From Maridesulfovibrio hydrothermalis AM13 = DSM 14728 (GTDB lineage: Bacteria; Desulfobacterota; Desulfovibrionia; Desulfovibrionales; Desulfovibrionaceae), in the NCBI RefSeq assembly GCF_000331025.1, contig NC_020055.1, forward strand, positions 1,830,370 to 1,894,369: DNA of 64,000 nucleotides, read 5' to 3'. Positions 35,189-44,675 of this stretch are shown piece by piece. The position numbers were made by a program, and so were the translations under genes. The notes under the pieces are model-generated. The model was given only the letters and a program-made list of their open reading frames with translations. It was not told the DNA's origin and did not search any database. Position 1 is the stretch's first letter, and every line of letters begins with the position of its first letter.

Positions 35189-35938
35189 TTACGGATTAAG
35201 ATGTGCTACGTCTAAAAGCCTGAACTTGATTTTTGCCATAGTGCCGTCCTTTTCCATATTTTTTAAAACTCGGTTGAAATCTTTGGCCTGCATGGCCCCT
35301 TTGGGCGTGCGTTGAAAAGCTATGACAGCCGGCTCCTTGAAAAGAGGGTGCTTCAAGTTATAGCTTAGTTGCAGGTGCATTTTTTGAATTACTTTGATGG
35401 TAATATCGGGATCACCGATAAAGCAGTCAATGCGTCCCAGCAGCAGTTTATTAAGACTTGCCGGAAAGCTGTCTGCCCAGTCCACTTTGATTAAGGGGTT
35501 TTCGGTTATACTTTTGGGGTATGAATAACCTCTGGTCAGGCCTATTATCAGTCCTTTGAGTTCTGAGATGTTTGCGGGCGGTGTTTTACTCTTTACAGTG
35601 AATGCAAAAGCAGTCTTGTGGTGGATGGGAATTGTCTTGTATGCATTCTTGCTGTCAGGGATATCAAGTGATGGAAAAATCCCTTCAACTTTTTGGTTAT
35701 AAAAAGATTTTAAAGCCCGTTTGGGTGGGTATATTTTGATATGTGGAACAACATTCAGTCTTTTGCATGCGGTCTGAATTATTTCACTTAGAATACCTTC
35801 AGATTCATTTTCAACAAGCATGGGTATTTTATAACTGGCAAACGTGATGACCTTTCCGGCATTGCTTTCGTTTGCAGAAAAAAGTGTAGTCAGCAACAAA
35901 AATGGAGCTACGAAGATGATGATTTTCAGTGATCTCAT
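35189..35938 (-). CDS. Orphan periplasmic family-3 solute-binding protein
   Basis: 249 residues with an N-terminal signal peptide (to about residue 27, ESNAG). The body follows the family-3 binding-protein pattern: GILSEIIQTACKRLNV, PPKRALKSF, and INELKGLIIGLTRGYSYP with LLGRIDCFIGD. No permease or ATPase gene is adjacent, so it may be a sensor-like or scavenging protein, as is common in Desulfovibrio. A second one lies at 38094-38876. Confidence 0.8.
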   Translation of the reverse strand: MRSLKIIIFVAPFLLLTTLFSANESNAGKVITFASYKIPMLVENESEGILSEIIQTACKRLNVVPHIKIYPPKRALKSFYNQKVEGIFPSLDIPDSKNAYKTIPIHHKTAFAFTVKSKTPPANISELKGLIIGLTRGYSYPKSITENPLIKVDWADSFPASLNKLLLGRIDCFIGDPDITIKVIQKMHLQLSYNLKHPLFKEPAVIAFQRTPKGAMQAKDFNRVLKNMEKDGTMAKIKFRLLDVAHLNP

Positions 35939-36018
35939 GGCAAACTCATCAGGTTGTTTTTTTTGAAGTTATCATGCTGATGAGTTTGCAGCAAGTTGTG
36001 GAATAAAAATTAATACAT

Positions 36019-36357
36019 TTAATCTCTGTTCCAGACTTTGAATTTATGATTTGCAAAAAATTCAGAGTAGAGTTTTTCGGCTTTTTCTTTGAATTTATCA
36101 TCATGCATAATCAGGACACTCAAAGCTTCGTATTTGAAATAAGCGACCACATCATCCCAGTCGATTTCGTTCTCATCACTTTTAAATCTGAACCCGTCCA
36201 GCCCCGGTTCAACGAGTTTCTGGGTCATAGGATCGTCAACACCAGCGTTCTGGAAAAATTCACAAATTTCACTTTTTACTTCTTCGGGCCAATCTGTTTC
36301 TCCTAATGGTATGAGATCCTGAAATTTATTATCCTGCCCTTTTTTAAGAATATACAT
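36019..36357 (-). CDS. Unknown acidic cytosolic protein, 112 aa
   Basis: ATG at 36357 with CCGGAG about ten bases upstream. Acidic, soluble, Phe-rich; no signal peptide or domain I know. Lies alone between two minus-strand exported-protein genes. Confidence 0.6.
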   Translation of the reverse strand: MYILKKGQDNKFQDLIPLGETDWPEEVKSEICEFFQNAGVDDPMTQKLVEPGLDGFRFKSDENEIDWDDVVAYFKYEALSVLIMHDDKFKEKAEKLYSEFFANHKFKVWNRD

Positions 36358-36684
36358 ATATAATGTCTCCGGTTTGGTGATGTCTGAATCGCTTTTTTTA
36401 TTATGGAATAAAAGAAATCCATTTTCAAGAATAACTGTGGCCTTCTGGCTGTTTAACCCATTTTACTCTGGACTGAATTCGTAAATCAGTTCTGCTTATC
36501 TTTATATCAAAAGAATGTCTTTCCATTAATTGTAACCATCCTGTAAAGACGCAGGCTTCCATGATGTGTACTTCATCTTCATAACACCTCTTCATCCTCT
36601 GGATGGAAATGTACCAGCCTTTCCCGGCTGTCCCCCGGTCCTCCCCTTATCAGGATCGGGGGAATCTATTATCAATTCTTCCCG
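36358..36684. other. Intergenic region with a G/C-rich hairpin
   Basis: 327 bases without a gene. It holds a hairpin, CCCCCGGTCCT/AGGATCGGGGG at 36632-36662 with a nine-base loop and one G-U pair, lacking a T run. It could end the transcript of the exported protein gene to the right or protect its 3' end. Confidence 0.5.
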
Positions 36685-37275
36685 TCAATCTATTCTTATG
36701 AATCTTCCAATTATCTGTCCAGTGGCAGTGTCACGCAGTTCATCGTCAAATTCAGTTTTAAGAAATGTCAAGGCTGAATAGTCGCCAGAAAAGACCAGTG
36801 TCCGGATCTGAGAATTTCCACCGTTTCCGCCATAGTCAATAATATCTGTAATATATAAGGTAGAGCCCGATACCGTCACTGTCCTTTGCACATCATATTC
36901 ATCAAGCTTCCAGCTATGTTCAAGGTAATCTCCTGCATCGGGAATGAGGTAATAGTCGTAGTGACTGTTCCCCTGAGTTCCGTTTGTTGATATTGTCAGC
37001 GTTGCTTTAGTGCGGACCATTTTATTTTTATAATGAATTGTTACCAGTCCGCTGAATTTTCCGGCAAAGCGGGAATTGTCTGGTGTAACTTTTTGCCTTG
37101 CGACTTGCTTTATAGCTGCATTTTGGTGAGGGAGTTGTGGTGCTGGTCTTTTTTGAGGGGGAACTCCTGTTTCGTATCTGGGACGCTTGAGGTTCTGTAA
37201 ACTAGGTAAATTTTCAGCAGGGAGGGGCGTAGCTGAGAGCAGCAGGATAATAATTGATAGTAAAATTCTTATCAT
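36685..37275 (-). CDS. Unknown exported protein, 196 aa
   Basis: ATG at 37275 with GGAGAATGTT upstream. Signal peptide to about residue 20 (LLLLSATPLPAE), then a Pro/Gln/basic linker (PPQKRPAPQLPHQN) and a ~125-residue beta-rich domain (FSGLVTIHYKNKMVRTKATLTIS...). No family recognised. Divergent from the lectin-like gene, with 78 bases between the starts, so the two may share control. Confidence 0.7.
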   Translation of the reverse strand: MIRILLSIIILLLSATPLPAENLPSLQNLKRPRYETGVPPQKRPAPQLPHQNAAIKQVARQKVTPDNSRFAGKFSGLVTIHYKNKMVRTKATLTISTNGTQGNSHYDYYLIPDAGDYLEHSWKLDEYDVQRTVTVSGSTLYITDIIDYGGNGGNSQIRTLVFSGDYSALTFLKTEFDDELRDTATGQIIGRFIRID

Positions 37276-37353
37276 AACATTCTCCGGGGTTTTACTGGCA
37301 GCTTCAATATTTTTTATGTAGTGTTAATTCAATAACTTTTGAGGGAGTGTATC

Positions 37354-37818
37354 ATGAAATATATTTGCAGGAAAATTTTATCTCTGACTCTTATTCTTAT
37401 ATTTGTTCTGGCATCTTCGATTCTCCATGCTGAAATGAAGATTACTTTGAAAGACGGTAAAGTAATTAAAGTACCAGTTTCCGAAAAACAGATAGAGTCT
37501 ATTGATTTTGGAAAAGGAACGGATCAAAAGAAAGTTTTTAGTGAAAAAAAGATTCGAGTTCAAAGCGCAAAATATGGAAACGTCAGCTTTGAGCTTGGGA
37601 ATAAACTTGGTTATAAGCAGTATTTTTGTAATGCCAAAGAGGCCATTGTCCTGAAATGCGACGGGAAAAAGCTTTGCAAAATTATTGTAGGAAGCCAGAT
37701 TTGCGGTGATCCGTATCCCGGGAAAGGGAAGTATCTGTATGTTGAATACACATGCGGTGATAAGATGAAGCGAGCCAAAAATACTCAGACTGAGGTTATG
37801 GTTCTTAAGTGTAAATAA
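37354..37818 (+). CDS. Exported SUEL/galactose-lectin-like protein, 154 aa
   Basis: ATG at 37354 with GAGGGAG upstream; signal peptide to about residue 26 (SSILHA). A short beta region (MKITLKDGKVIKVPVSEKQIESI) precedes a ~90-residue domain with the SUEL-lectin pattern: IRVQSAKYGN, FCNAKEAIVLKCDGKKLCKIIV, CGDPYPGKGKYLYVEYTC. In animal lectins these correspond to AxYGR, the cysteine frame and the DPC..KYLxVxYxC motif. Sugar binding in the periplasm or at the surface is possible, but the Arg of YGR and the Cys of DPC are changed. Confidence 0.6.
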   Translation: MKYICRKILSLTLILIFVLASSILHAEMKITLKDGKVIKVPVSEKQIESIDFGKGTDQKKVFSEKKIRVQSAKYGNVSFELGNKLGYKQYFCNAKEAIVLKCDGKKLCKIIVGSQICGDPYPGKGKYLYVEYTCGDKMKRAKNTQTEVMVLKCK

Positions 37819-37898
37819 CGAAATTATTGCCTCTTGGTCAGGACTGTTTTTTGCAAGATAAGCAAAAGGTGAAAATTATTCCTGCCGGAGGTTTATGA

Positions 37899-38072
37899 AT
37901 GCGGAATATGATGGCCCTCGGGCTGGTCTTGCTTAGTGGAATGCTTTTATTTAGTTCAGTTTTACAGATTTACCGGTGTTTCAATCCTCAAACGATTAAT
38001 GATCCGGTTTCGGTACGTTTAGTCCGTATTGAGGGCAGGAACTGCCCGCTTTATTATCCGGAAGGGCAGTAA
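37899..38072 (+). CDS. Small membrane or exported protein, 57 aa
   Basis: ATG at 37899 with GGAGG eight bases upstream. It has a hydrophobic start (MMALGLVLLSGMLLFSSVLQIY) and a short polar tail with two cysteines (RCFNPQT, NCPLYYPEG). Likely anchored with the tail outside. Overlapped by a competing ATG four bases earlier that opens only 13 codons. No family recognised. Confidence 0.5.
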   Translation: MRNMMALGLVLLSGMLLFSSVLQIYRCFNPQTINDPVSVRLVRIEGRNCPLYYPEGQ

Positions 38073-38093
38073 TTATTAACAGGGACGATGCTG

Positions 38094-38876
38094 TTAGATT
38101 TCGGGAATTTTTTCAGTTTGAATAAATTTGTCGAAATCGCGCAGGAAATTGCTTTTCTGTCGTTTTACCAGCAGGTGCAGATTGAAGGTGTACAACGGGC
38201 TTTCAATAAGTCTGTAGTTCTTCATGGAAACTTTAGCTCTATTCATCAGGGCGGGCAATGTTGTTTTATTACATATTGCCCCGTCCACTCTTCCTTTCAG
38301 CACCAGTTCAAGGATTTGGGGGGTGCTGTACACAGCATGTTTTTTAATCATCCCATTTTCAAAATACTTATCGATCGGGCCATGCCCGTTTCCATGCAGC
38401 ACAGCAATTTTCTTACCGAGAAGGCTGCTTATATTGGAATCCTTTATCGGTGAATCTTTCCGAACCAGCAAATGGTCGCCGATTGACCATAGCGGAATGG
38501 AGCTGCTGAACCTGCTCTTGATTTCCGGATGTAAAAACATTGGGTTTGAAAGGGCAAAGGCATCAGCTTCGCCGTCTCTCAATACCTTGGTTATTCGCGC
38601 CCTGGGCAAGCATTTATATTCAAGTGTATATTGAGGATGACTTGCTTTAAATTTTTCTAAAATATTAATAAACACACCGCAAAGGGAACTGGACGGATCT
38701 TTTTTAGAAGTAACCGTATAAAACGGTGGAAAGCGGTATCCAAAAAGTATTTTGATATGTTCCGGTTGTGTTTGTTCCGTAAGTCCTGCATGTGGACTTA
38801 ATAGTAAAAGTGGAAAAAACATTATGGTCAATTTACAAATAGTTTTGAAGATTTTAGTGTGGTATTTTAAAAGCAT
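38094..38876 (-). CDS. Second orphan periplasmic family-3 solute-binding protein
   Basis: 260 residues; hydrophobic export signal ends near residue 33 (LLLLSPHAGLTEQ). Family-3 features: FPPFYTV, LCGVFINILEKFKA, CLPRARITKVLRDGEADAF, DSNISSLLGKKIAVLHGNG. It lacks transporter partners. No obvious ribosome site at the ATG at 38876; ATG 38822 would leave a shorter signal. Divergent from the EEP nuclease gene (33 bases apart). Confidence 0.78.
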   Translation of the reverse strand: MLLKYHTKIFKTICKLTIMFFPLLLLSPHAGLTEQTQPEHIKILFGYRFPPFYTVTSKKDPSSSLCGVFINILEKFKASHPQYTLEYKCLPRARITKVLRDGEADAFALSNPMFLHPEIKSRFSSSIPLWSIGDHLLVRKDSPIKDSNISSLLGKKIAVLHGNGHGPIDKYFENGMIKKHAVYSTPQILELVLKGRVDGAICNKTTLPALMNRAKVSMKNYRLIESPLYTFNLHLLVKRQKSNFLRDFDKFIQTEKIPEI

Positions 38877-38909
38877 AAAATTAATTAAACATCGGTTTAA
38901 GAGGTTGTT

Positions 38910-39956
38910 ATGAAAATGCTCTATACTTTTTTGAAATTTATTTCACCTGTTTTGTTTTTTTGCCTCATCTCTGGTTTAGGGTGGTTTATTTTTAAATGGT
39001 ACTCAGAGCCGGAATACAAAGTCGGTTCTGTAAAAAAAGGGGAAGTTTTAAATTTCAACAGTAATCATACTGCTGAAGTAAGAGAAAATAAGATCAGGAT
39101 TCTCAGTTACAATTTTGGTTTTGCAGCCGGCCCTATGCAGCATTCGCTTGCCGATGATCATCCTAAATCATATTTTATGAAAAATATGGATAACTTTGTA
39201 TCCACGGTTAAAGAAAAAGGCTCAGATATATTGCTTTTGCAGGAAGTTGATCTTGATTCAAAAAGATCATGGTATTTAAATCAGCTTGAATATTTAATGA
39301 AAGAGCTGGGCTGGGGATATGCCGCTCCAGTTGTTGACTGGGATTTTTATTTCCCGTTGCGCAAAGAACGCAAAATAGTAAAGGCGACCGTCGTTATTTC
39401 AAAATTCCCCATCATTTCAAATCAGTACACCCTGACATCAGGCAAACCTAATTTCAGCAGCAAACTGCTCAATATTTTTTATTACCCCCTGTTATGGAAA
39501 TCTACGATGCAGAGAGTCAGCATCGATATTCAGGGGAGGCCACTTGATATTTATAATGTTCACCTGTGTGTCTGGAACCGGGATGCCCGCGCGGCTCAGG
39601 CTGATTTTCTTGCTGAGTGGATCAGGCAAAGCAGTGACGGACGTGATTATCTAATCGGTGGGGATTTTAATTTTCAGGCATATATCCGGGGCACACCTAT
39701 TCCTGAAGAAGATATGCAGCGTCCGCCTTTTTTAAATATATTATGGGATAATTTAGATGGATTAAGCGAGCTGATGATTACGAAAAATGATTCCATTGAA
39801 ACTATCCATGAAGATTTTACCTTCCCTGAAAGAAAACACCGCTATGATTTTATTTTTTATTCAAATAAGTTAAAGTTGCTTGATAGTGAAGTGATAGATA
39901 GCTTAGATTCATCCGATCATTTGCCTGTGTCTGGAACCTTTGATATGAAGTTATGA
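38910..39956 (+). CDS. Endonuclease/exonuclease/phosphatase (EEP) family protein with membrane anchor
   Basis: 348 residues. One N-terminal membrane helix (about 8-28) and then an EEP fold: IRILSYNFG, ILLLQEVDL (catalytic Glu), DIYNVHLC, LIGGDFNF (Asp/Asn) and SDHLPVSG (catalytic Asp-His). The domain faces the periplasm if the helix is a signal anchor, so the substrate may be a phospholipid, phosphosugar or extracellular nucleic acid. AGAGGTT precedes the ATG. Confidence 0.85.
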   Translation: MKMLYTFLKFISPVLFFCLISGLGWFIFKWYSEPEYKVGSVKKGEVLNFNSNHTAEVRENKIRILSYNFGFAAGPMQHSLADDHPKSYFMKNMDNFVSTVKEKGSDILLLQEVDLDSKRSWYLNQLEYLMKELGWGYAAPVVDWDFYFPLRKERKIVKATVVISKFPIISNQYTLTSGKPNFSSKLLNIFYYPLLWKSTMQRVSIDIQGRPLDIYNVHLCVWNRDARAAQADFLAEWIRQSSDGRDYLIGGDFNFQAYIRGTPIPEEDMQRPPFLNILWDNLDGLSELMITKNDSIETIHEDFTFPERKHRYDFIFYSNKLKLLDSEVIDSLDSSDHLPVSGTFDMKL

Positions 39957-40103
39957 ATTATCAAATAAAGGGTATTAAGTAAATAATTCTATCTGTAACA
40001 GCTTACCTTTTTGAAAGTATGAAAAGGTGTTATGGTGATAGTCTATATAGTTTTTACTACCTGAAGACATGCAGGTATGCACTTTTTGCAAGCTGGAGCC
40101 GTG

Positions 40104-41159
40104 ATGAGTAAGTTTATATTTTTAGCTTTGAAAGCTGGATTGTTATTACTTTTGATGTGTTCTTATGCCATCGCATCTGCTCAGGATGTAAAGAAAGTTT
40201 TTATTGTCCAGAGTTATTCCAGCAAAAATATCTGCGGTGCTCCACAGAGGCAGGGCGTAGAAGAAAGCCTTGCTGAGCACGGTTTTGACGCGGGAAGTAA
40301 TTTGCGTATTTATGATTACGCAATGGATACCAAAAGGGTGAATAATACCCCTGAGTCAATATTGAAGCAGGCGGAAATTGTTCTTGCTAAAATTGAAGAA
40401 GTGAAACCGGACGTTCTGGTGTTGCTTGATGACAATGCTTTCAGGACAGTCGGGCTGGAGCTTGCCGGCTCGGATATGAATATTGTTTTCAGCGGTATGA
40501 ACGGCCAGCCGGAAGTATATAATCAGAAGAAAAAATGGCTTAATTCTCGGGAGAAACCGGGGCATAATATAACCGGTGTATATGAAAAGCTGCACGTGAC
40601 AGATGCCTTCAGGGTGCAAAAGATGATCCTTCCGGATCTTAAAAAAGTTCTGATTATTTCTGATGAATCACCTACAGGCAAAGCGGTTATGACACAGGTG
40701 AATCAGGAGATTGCCGATATTGATCTGGGAATTGATTTTGATATAAAAATTGCCTCATCATGGGAAGACTACAAATCCATTATCGGCAAAGCCTGCGCAG
40801 ATTCAGAGATAGGAACAATTTATCCGGCTGCGACTCTTCTTACCGATAAGTCCGGCGGTATCCATTCCACTTCTGATATTATAAGATGGACTGTTAAGAA
40901 TTGCCGTACTCCGGGGATTTCTATTAATTATTCATTTGCCCGTCTGGGAATGCTCGGCGGGGCGGGAGTTGATTTTATATCCATGGGCCGTCAGGCCGGA
41001 AACATGGTTGTTGAGATATTAAAGGGCGCATCTCCCGGCGATATCGCTATTGAGGACGCCAAAAGATATGCACTTGTTTTTAACCTTAAAAGGGCTAAGG
41101 AACTTGGAATTAAAATCCCCACTGATGTTTTGATGGCAGCTGATGTTGTCTACAAATAG
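40104..41159 (+). CDS. ABC-type substrate-binding protein linked to a hybrid kinase
   Basis: ATG at 40104 with GCTGGAGCC upstream; the signal peptide ends near residue 25 (IASAQD). 351 residues of a type I periplasmic binding fold, similar to ABC_sub_bind (TrpX-like) proteins: VFIVQSYSS, KPDVLVLLDDNAFRTVG, MNIVFSGMNGQPE, KKVLIISDESPTGKAV. It stops 13 bases before a hybrid kinase gene, and there are no permease genes. I infer that it presents a ligand to the kinase's periplasmic domain. Confidence 0.82.
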   Translation: MSKFIFLALKAGLLLLLMCSYAIASAQDVKKVFIVQSYSSKNICGAPQRQGVEESLAEHGFDAGSNLRIYDYAMDTKRVNNTPESILKQAEIVLAKIEEVKPDVLVLLDDNAFRTVGLELAGSDMNIVFSGMNGQPEVYNQKKKWLNSREKPGHNITGVYEKLHVTDAFRVQKMILPDLKKVLIISDESPTGKAVMTQVNQEIADIDLGIDFDIKIASSWEDYKSIIGKACADSEIGTIYPAATLLTDKSGGIHSTSDIIRWTVKNCRTPGISINYSFARLGMLGGAGVDFISMGRQAGNMVVEILKGASPGDIAIEDAKRYALVFNLKRAKELGIKIPTDVLMAADVVYK

Positions 41160-41172
41160 TTAATACAGGTAT

Positions 41173-44100
41173 ATGAAAAAAACAACTTCCTATCGGCTCT
41201 CAACTCTTGTGGCTGCTGCAATTTGCGGCATTGCCATTGTTACAGCTTTGGCTCTCGGAGGTGTTTTTTCATATAGTTATGTTAAGAGCCTTAAAAGTGA
41301 GTTCTGTGACCGTGTCAAAGCCGAAGGTGAGGAATACAGCCTTGAGGTTTACAGCTTTTTGCATCGGGCAATGGCCCGTCTGGGTGAATTGAGCCGGGAT
41401 AACTCAATCAGGGTTACAATGATGCTCGGGGTCGATTATCCTCTTTCTGAGAAGCTTGCAGAGTACGATCAGATTCCGGCCGGAATTGATTATTTCATCC
41501 TGCGTAAAGGGGATGACAAAATTTTTTCCTCCTCTTCAAAAGCTTATAATGAAACGCTTGTACGCAATGCTCTTGAAAGTGCTCCATTCCGCCGTTCTTT
41601 TTGTCCCGGGATGGGTGGAAAGTTTACAACAATTTTTTCTGTTCCCATCCGGAGCCGTTCGGAAATTGTGGGGAGTGCTGCCTGCCTTGTTGATATTGCC
41701 GGAACTGGAATTGATGCCTCCATTGAAAATACTGTCGGCGGCAAGCTTATTCTCTTTGAAGAAGGCCGGGCCTATGATTTGCTTAACGGCGATGAACTGA
41801 CGGTCACTTTTGAGGAGGACATAGAGGCCCATATGGTCAATGCCCGGCTTGGTGCTGATTTGGAGGGGGTTCTTTTTAAAAGTGCCCTTGTGCCCGGGCT
41901 TTCCTATTTTGTATCAAACGAGAGACTTGATAGTTCTTTGTACAGGACTTTCTGGCTTTTAATGCCGCTTTTCGTGGCAGTGATCGGGCTGAGTATTGTT
42001 TTGTCTCTTTTTATCAGTAACAAACTTTCAAAACCTTTACGGCTTCTTACCGCCTCTGCCGAGGATGTTTCGAACGGTCTTGATGCCAGCCTTCTGGAAA
42101 GGGACAGCCGGCTTTATGAAATTAATGCCCTCAGCAACTCTCTTTCCTCCATGCTTGAAAGTTTACGCAGAACTAAAGGGTTGGAGCAATATCAGTTCTT
42201 TTTTGATAACGTTGGTGACCTTGTCTGTATCACTGATATTGATGGATTGTTTCTTGAGGTCAACAGCAGGGTGGAATCTCATCTCGGTTATAATCACGCC
42301 GAATTTTTGCAAAAGACTTTTTATGAACTGGTTCCTGCGTATGAACGACAGTCTTTACGCGGGGTGCTTAATGCTCTTTTTGCCGGAAGCGGTACGGAAA
42401 GTTTTGAATGCCCCATGCTGACGAAAAGCGGTGTGGTGGTTCATTCTGAAGTGCGGGCCAGAAAAATAGAATATCGCGGGAAAGACGTTCTTTTAAGCGT
42501 TGTGCGTGATGTGACTGACCGCAAGAGAGACGAGGAGGAATTGCAGCGTTATGCTTCGGAACTTCTTAATGCCAAGGAAGTGGAAGAGCGCAATTCTGCC
42601 CACATGTCTGAGACTTTGAAAAAGCTTGAAGATGCTATGGCGCGTGCAGAAGTCGCCAGCCGTACAAAGAGTGAATTTCTGGCTCAGATGAGTCATGAAA
42701 TACGTACTCCAATGAATTCAATTCTGGGTATGGCGGACATGCTTTCTGAGACCTCACTTACTTCGGAGCAGGAAAGCTATGTGACTATTTTTCGAGATTC
42801 AGGCAAGGCTTTGATGAGTCTTATTAATGATATTCTTGATCTTTCAAAAATCGAATCAGGCAAGCTTGCTCTTGAAAATACCCGGTTTGATATTGATAAG
42901 CTTGTTGATGAAGCTGCAGGCATCATGTCGGTAAGTGCCTGGAAGAAAGGTTTATATTTTGCCTGTCATGTTGCGCCCTCCACCCCGTCTTTGTTTATGG
43001 GTGATCCTACCAGAATTAAACAGATAATCGTCAATCTGCTCAGCAACGCCATTAAGTTTACAGCTTCGGGGACGGTTCATCTGGAAATTTCGAGCAGCTT
43101 CATTGAAGGTGACAGAGTTCTTATAAACTTGACCGTACGTGATACCGGTATAGGTATTAATGAAGATAAGGTTAAAGTTATTTTCGATAATTTTGTTCAG
43201 GCAGATTCATCCACCACCCGCAAATACGGAGGTACAGGGCTTGGTCTTTCCATCACCCGCAACCTTGTAGAGCTTATGGGCGGCAATATTTCAGTGCGCA
43301 ACCTTGATTCAGGCGGAGCTGAGTTCAGGGCAGAAATTGTTGTAGGCAAAGTTGATGATGTCGGCCCCGGAGCAGCTAAAATAAGGGCTGCCCTGCTGGA
43401 CCGTGAAATTATGGTAATTGATGAAAATCCGCTTGTACGCAGTTATATTTGCAACTGTTTAAATGAATGGGGAGCGAAATGTACTCACGCAGGAGACTAT
43501 TCATTTGCATGCGTACAAAATGATAACTGCCGCAGTAATGCGGAGCTTGTGATTGTTTCTGATAAGCTGGGGGAAGAGGACGGACTTAGCGAAGTTGAGG
43601 CGATCAAGGCCCGTATGAATATTTCTGATCTTAAATTATGCACACTCTCCACTTCTCCGGGAGACAGCAGCAACCGCCCTGAAATAAATAAACTTTTCGG
43701 TGTGAAGGGCAGTGTGCGCTGGCCTGTGACCCGCGGCGCATTACAGCGGGCCATGATTGATATCTACCAAAAAGATATTGCTGAAGTTCCAAGTGACAAA
43801 GATGAGCCGGAGTTGCCCCCTTTACGTATTCTGGTTGCAGAAGATTCAGGGAACAACCGCATGCTGCTTGATTTTTATTTGAAGGATACCCCTTTCAGGC
43901 TCACCTATGCATCTACAGGTGTCGAAGCTGTTGATTTTTATAAAAGGCATAACTTTGATCTGGTGCTCATGGATATGCTGATGCCTGAAAAGAACGGCTA
44001 TGAGGCGACCAGAGAAATCCGGATGTATGAAAATTCTAAAGGATATCCTGAAACCCCGATAGTTGCATTAACAGCAACTATTTATGCCGAAGATAAAGAA

Positions 44101-44190
44101 AATTGTATTGATGCCGGATGTACTGATTATATGCCTAAACCGATCAAGAAGATTACCCTCATAAAAACAATTTTAAAATATTGTTCTTAA
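41173..44190 (+). CDS. Membrane-bound hybrid histidine kinase
   Basis: 1005 residues. Membrane helix 1 (~12-35), a ~220-residue periplasmic sensor (Cache-like look), membrane helix 2 (~259-281), HAMP, PAS (~340-455; LGYNHAEFLQ), H-box LAQMSHEIRTPMNSI with His near 506, ATPase domain (NLLSNAIKFT, GTGLGLSITRNLVELMGG), a degenerate receiver (~735-860) and a normal receiver (LRILVAEDSGNNRM, phospho-Asp in LVLMDMLMP near 934). In operon with the binding protein upstream. No output domain, so it probably passes phosphate to an unlinked partner. Confidence 0.92.
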   Translation: MKKTTSYRLSTLVAAAICGIAIVTALALGGVFSYSYVKSLKSEFCDRVKAEGEEYSLEVYSFLHRAMARLGELSRDNSIRVTMMLGVDYPLSEKLAEYDQIPAGIDYFILRKGDDKIFSSSSKAYNETLVRNALESAPFRRSFCPGMGGKFTTIFSVPIRSRSEIVGSAACLVDIAGTGIDASIENTVGGKLILFEEGRAYDLLNGDELTVTFEEDIEAHMVNARLGADLEGVLFKSALVPGLSYFVSNERLDSSLYRTFWLLMPLFVAVIGLSIVLSLFISNKLSKPLRLLTASAEDVSNGLDASLLERDSRLYEINALSNSLSSMLESLRRTKGLEQYQFFFDNVGDLVCITDIDGLFLEVNSRVESHLGYNHAEFLQKTFYELVPAYERQSLRGVLNALFAGSGTESFECPMLTKSGVVVHSEVRARKIEYRGKDVLLSVVRDVTDRKRDEEELQRYASELLNAKEVEERNSAHMSETLKKLEDAMARAEVASRTKSEFLAQMSHEIRTPMNSILGMADMLSETSLTSEQESYVTIFRDSGKALMSLINDILDLSKIESGKLALENTRFDIDKLVDEAAGIMSVSAWKKGLYFACHVAPSTPSLFMGDPTRIKQIIVNLLSNAIKFTASGTVHLEISSSFIEGDRVLINLTVRDTGIGINEDKVKVIFDNFVQADSSTTRKYGGTGLGLSITRNLVELMGGNISVRNLDSGGAEFRAEIVVGKVDDVGPGAAKIRAALLDREIMVIDENPLVRSYICNCLNEWGAKCTHAGDYSFACVQNDNCRSNAELVIVSDKLGEEDGLSEVEAIKARMNISDLKLCTLSTSPGDSSNRPEINKLFGVKGSVRWPVTRGALQRAMIDIYQKDIAEVPSDKDEPELPPLRILVAEDSGNNRMLLDFYLKDTPFRLTYASTGVEAVDFYKRHNFDLVLMDMLMPEKNGYEATREIRMYENSKGYPETPIVALTATIYAEDKENCIDAGCTDYMPKPIKKITLIKTILKYCS

Positions 44191-44246
44191 ATTGCAGGTA
44201 TTACCTTAAATCTGTACCCTTTTTAATTATGGCCTTTTTGTTTATG

Positions 44247-44675
44247 CTATTTTTGACCGATCCAGTTTCCCAGTGCTTCCTGTAGTGCCGAAGAAGCCAG
44301 ATGGGCGCAATGAGTCTTATCCTCAGGGAGTCCGCCGAGAGCTGTGAGAATGTCCTCACCGCTTATTTCTGAAGCTTGATCGACTGTTTTATTTACAGAA
44401 AGTTCGCAGGCCATGTCTCCGCTCACAATACTTGCTCCGCATCCACTGGTATAAAATGATGCCTCGTTTATTTTGCTCTCAGTAATTTTCAGAAAAATTT
44501 TAATGGTATCGCCGCATGACCCTGCCATATCGCCGGCTGCGTCAGGTGAGTTCATTATCCGCGCAAAGCTGGGGTTTTTCCAGCGGGCAGTAGTTTTTTC
44601 GCCAAACATATCTAAAGCGGCATCGTCACATTTGTGCTGAATGTCATTAAGCAGGGCATCGAGTGGATCGGTCAT
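44247..44675 (-). CDS. NifU/IscU-like iron-sulfur scaffold protein
   Basis: 142 residues; ATG at 44675 with AAGGAGC upstream. The three scaffold cysteines are in place: SCGDTIKIFL, TSGCGASIVSGDMACELSVNKT and KTHCAHLASSALQEAL. The variable A-S-region and the GSCGD form match the NifU_N-type proteins of anaerobes. It assembles Fe-S clusters for transfer. No IscS-type gene is adjacent. Confidence 0.88.
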   Translation of the reverse strand: MTDPLDALLNDIQHKCDDAALDMFGEKTTARWKNPSFARIMNSPDAAGDMAGSCGDTIKIFLKITESKINEASFYTSGCGASIVSGDMACELSVNKTVDQASEISGEDILTALGGLPEDKTHCAHLASSALQEALGNWIGQK

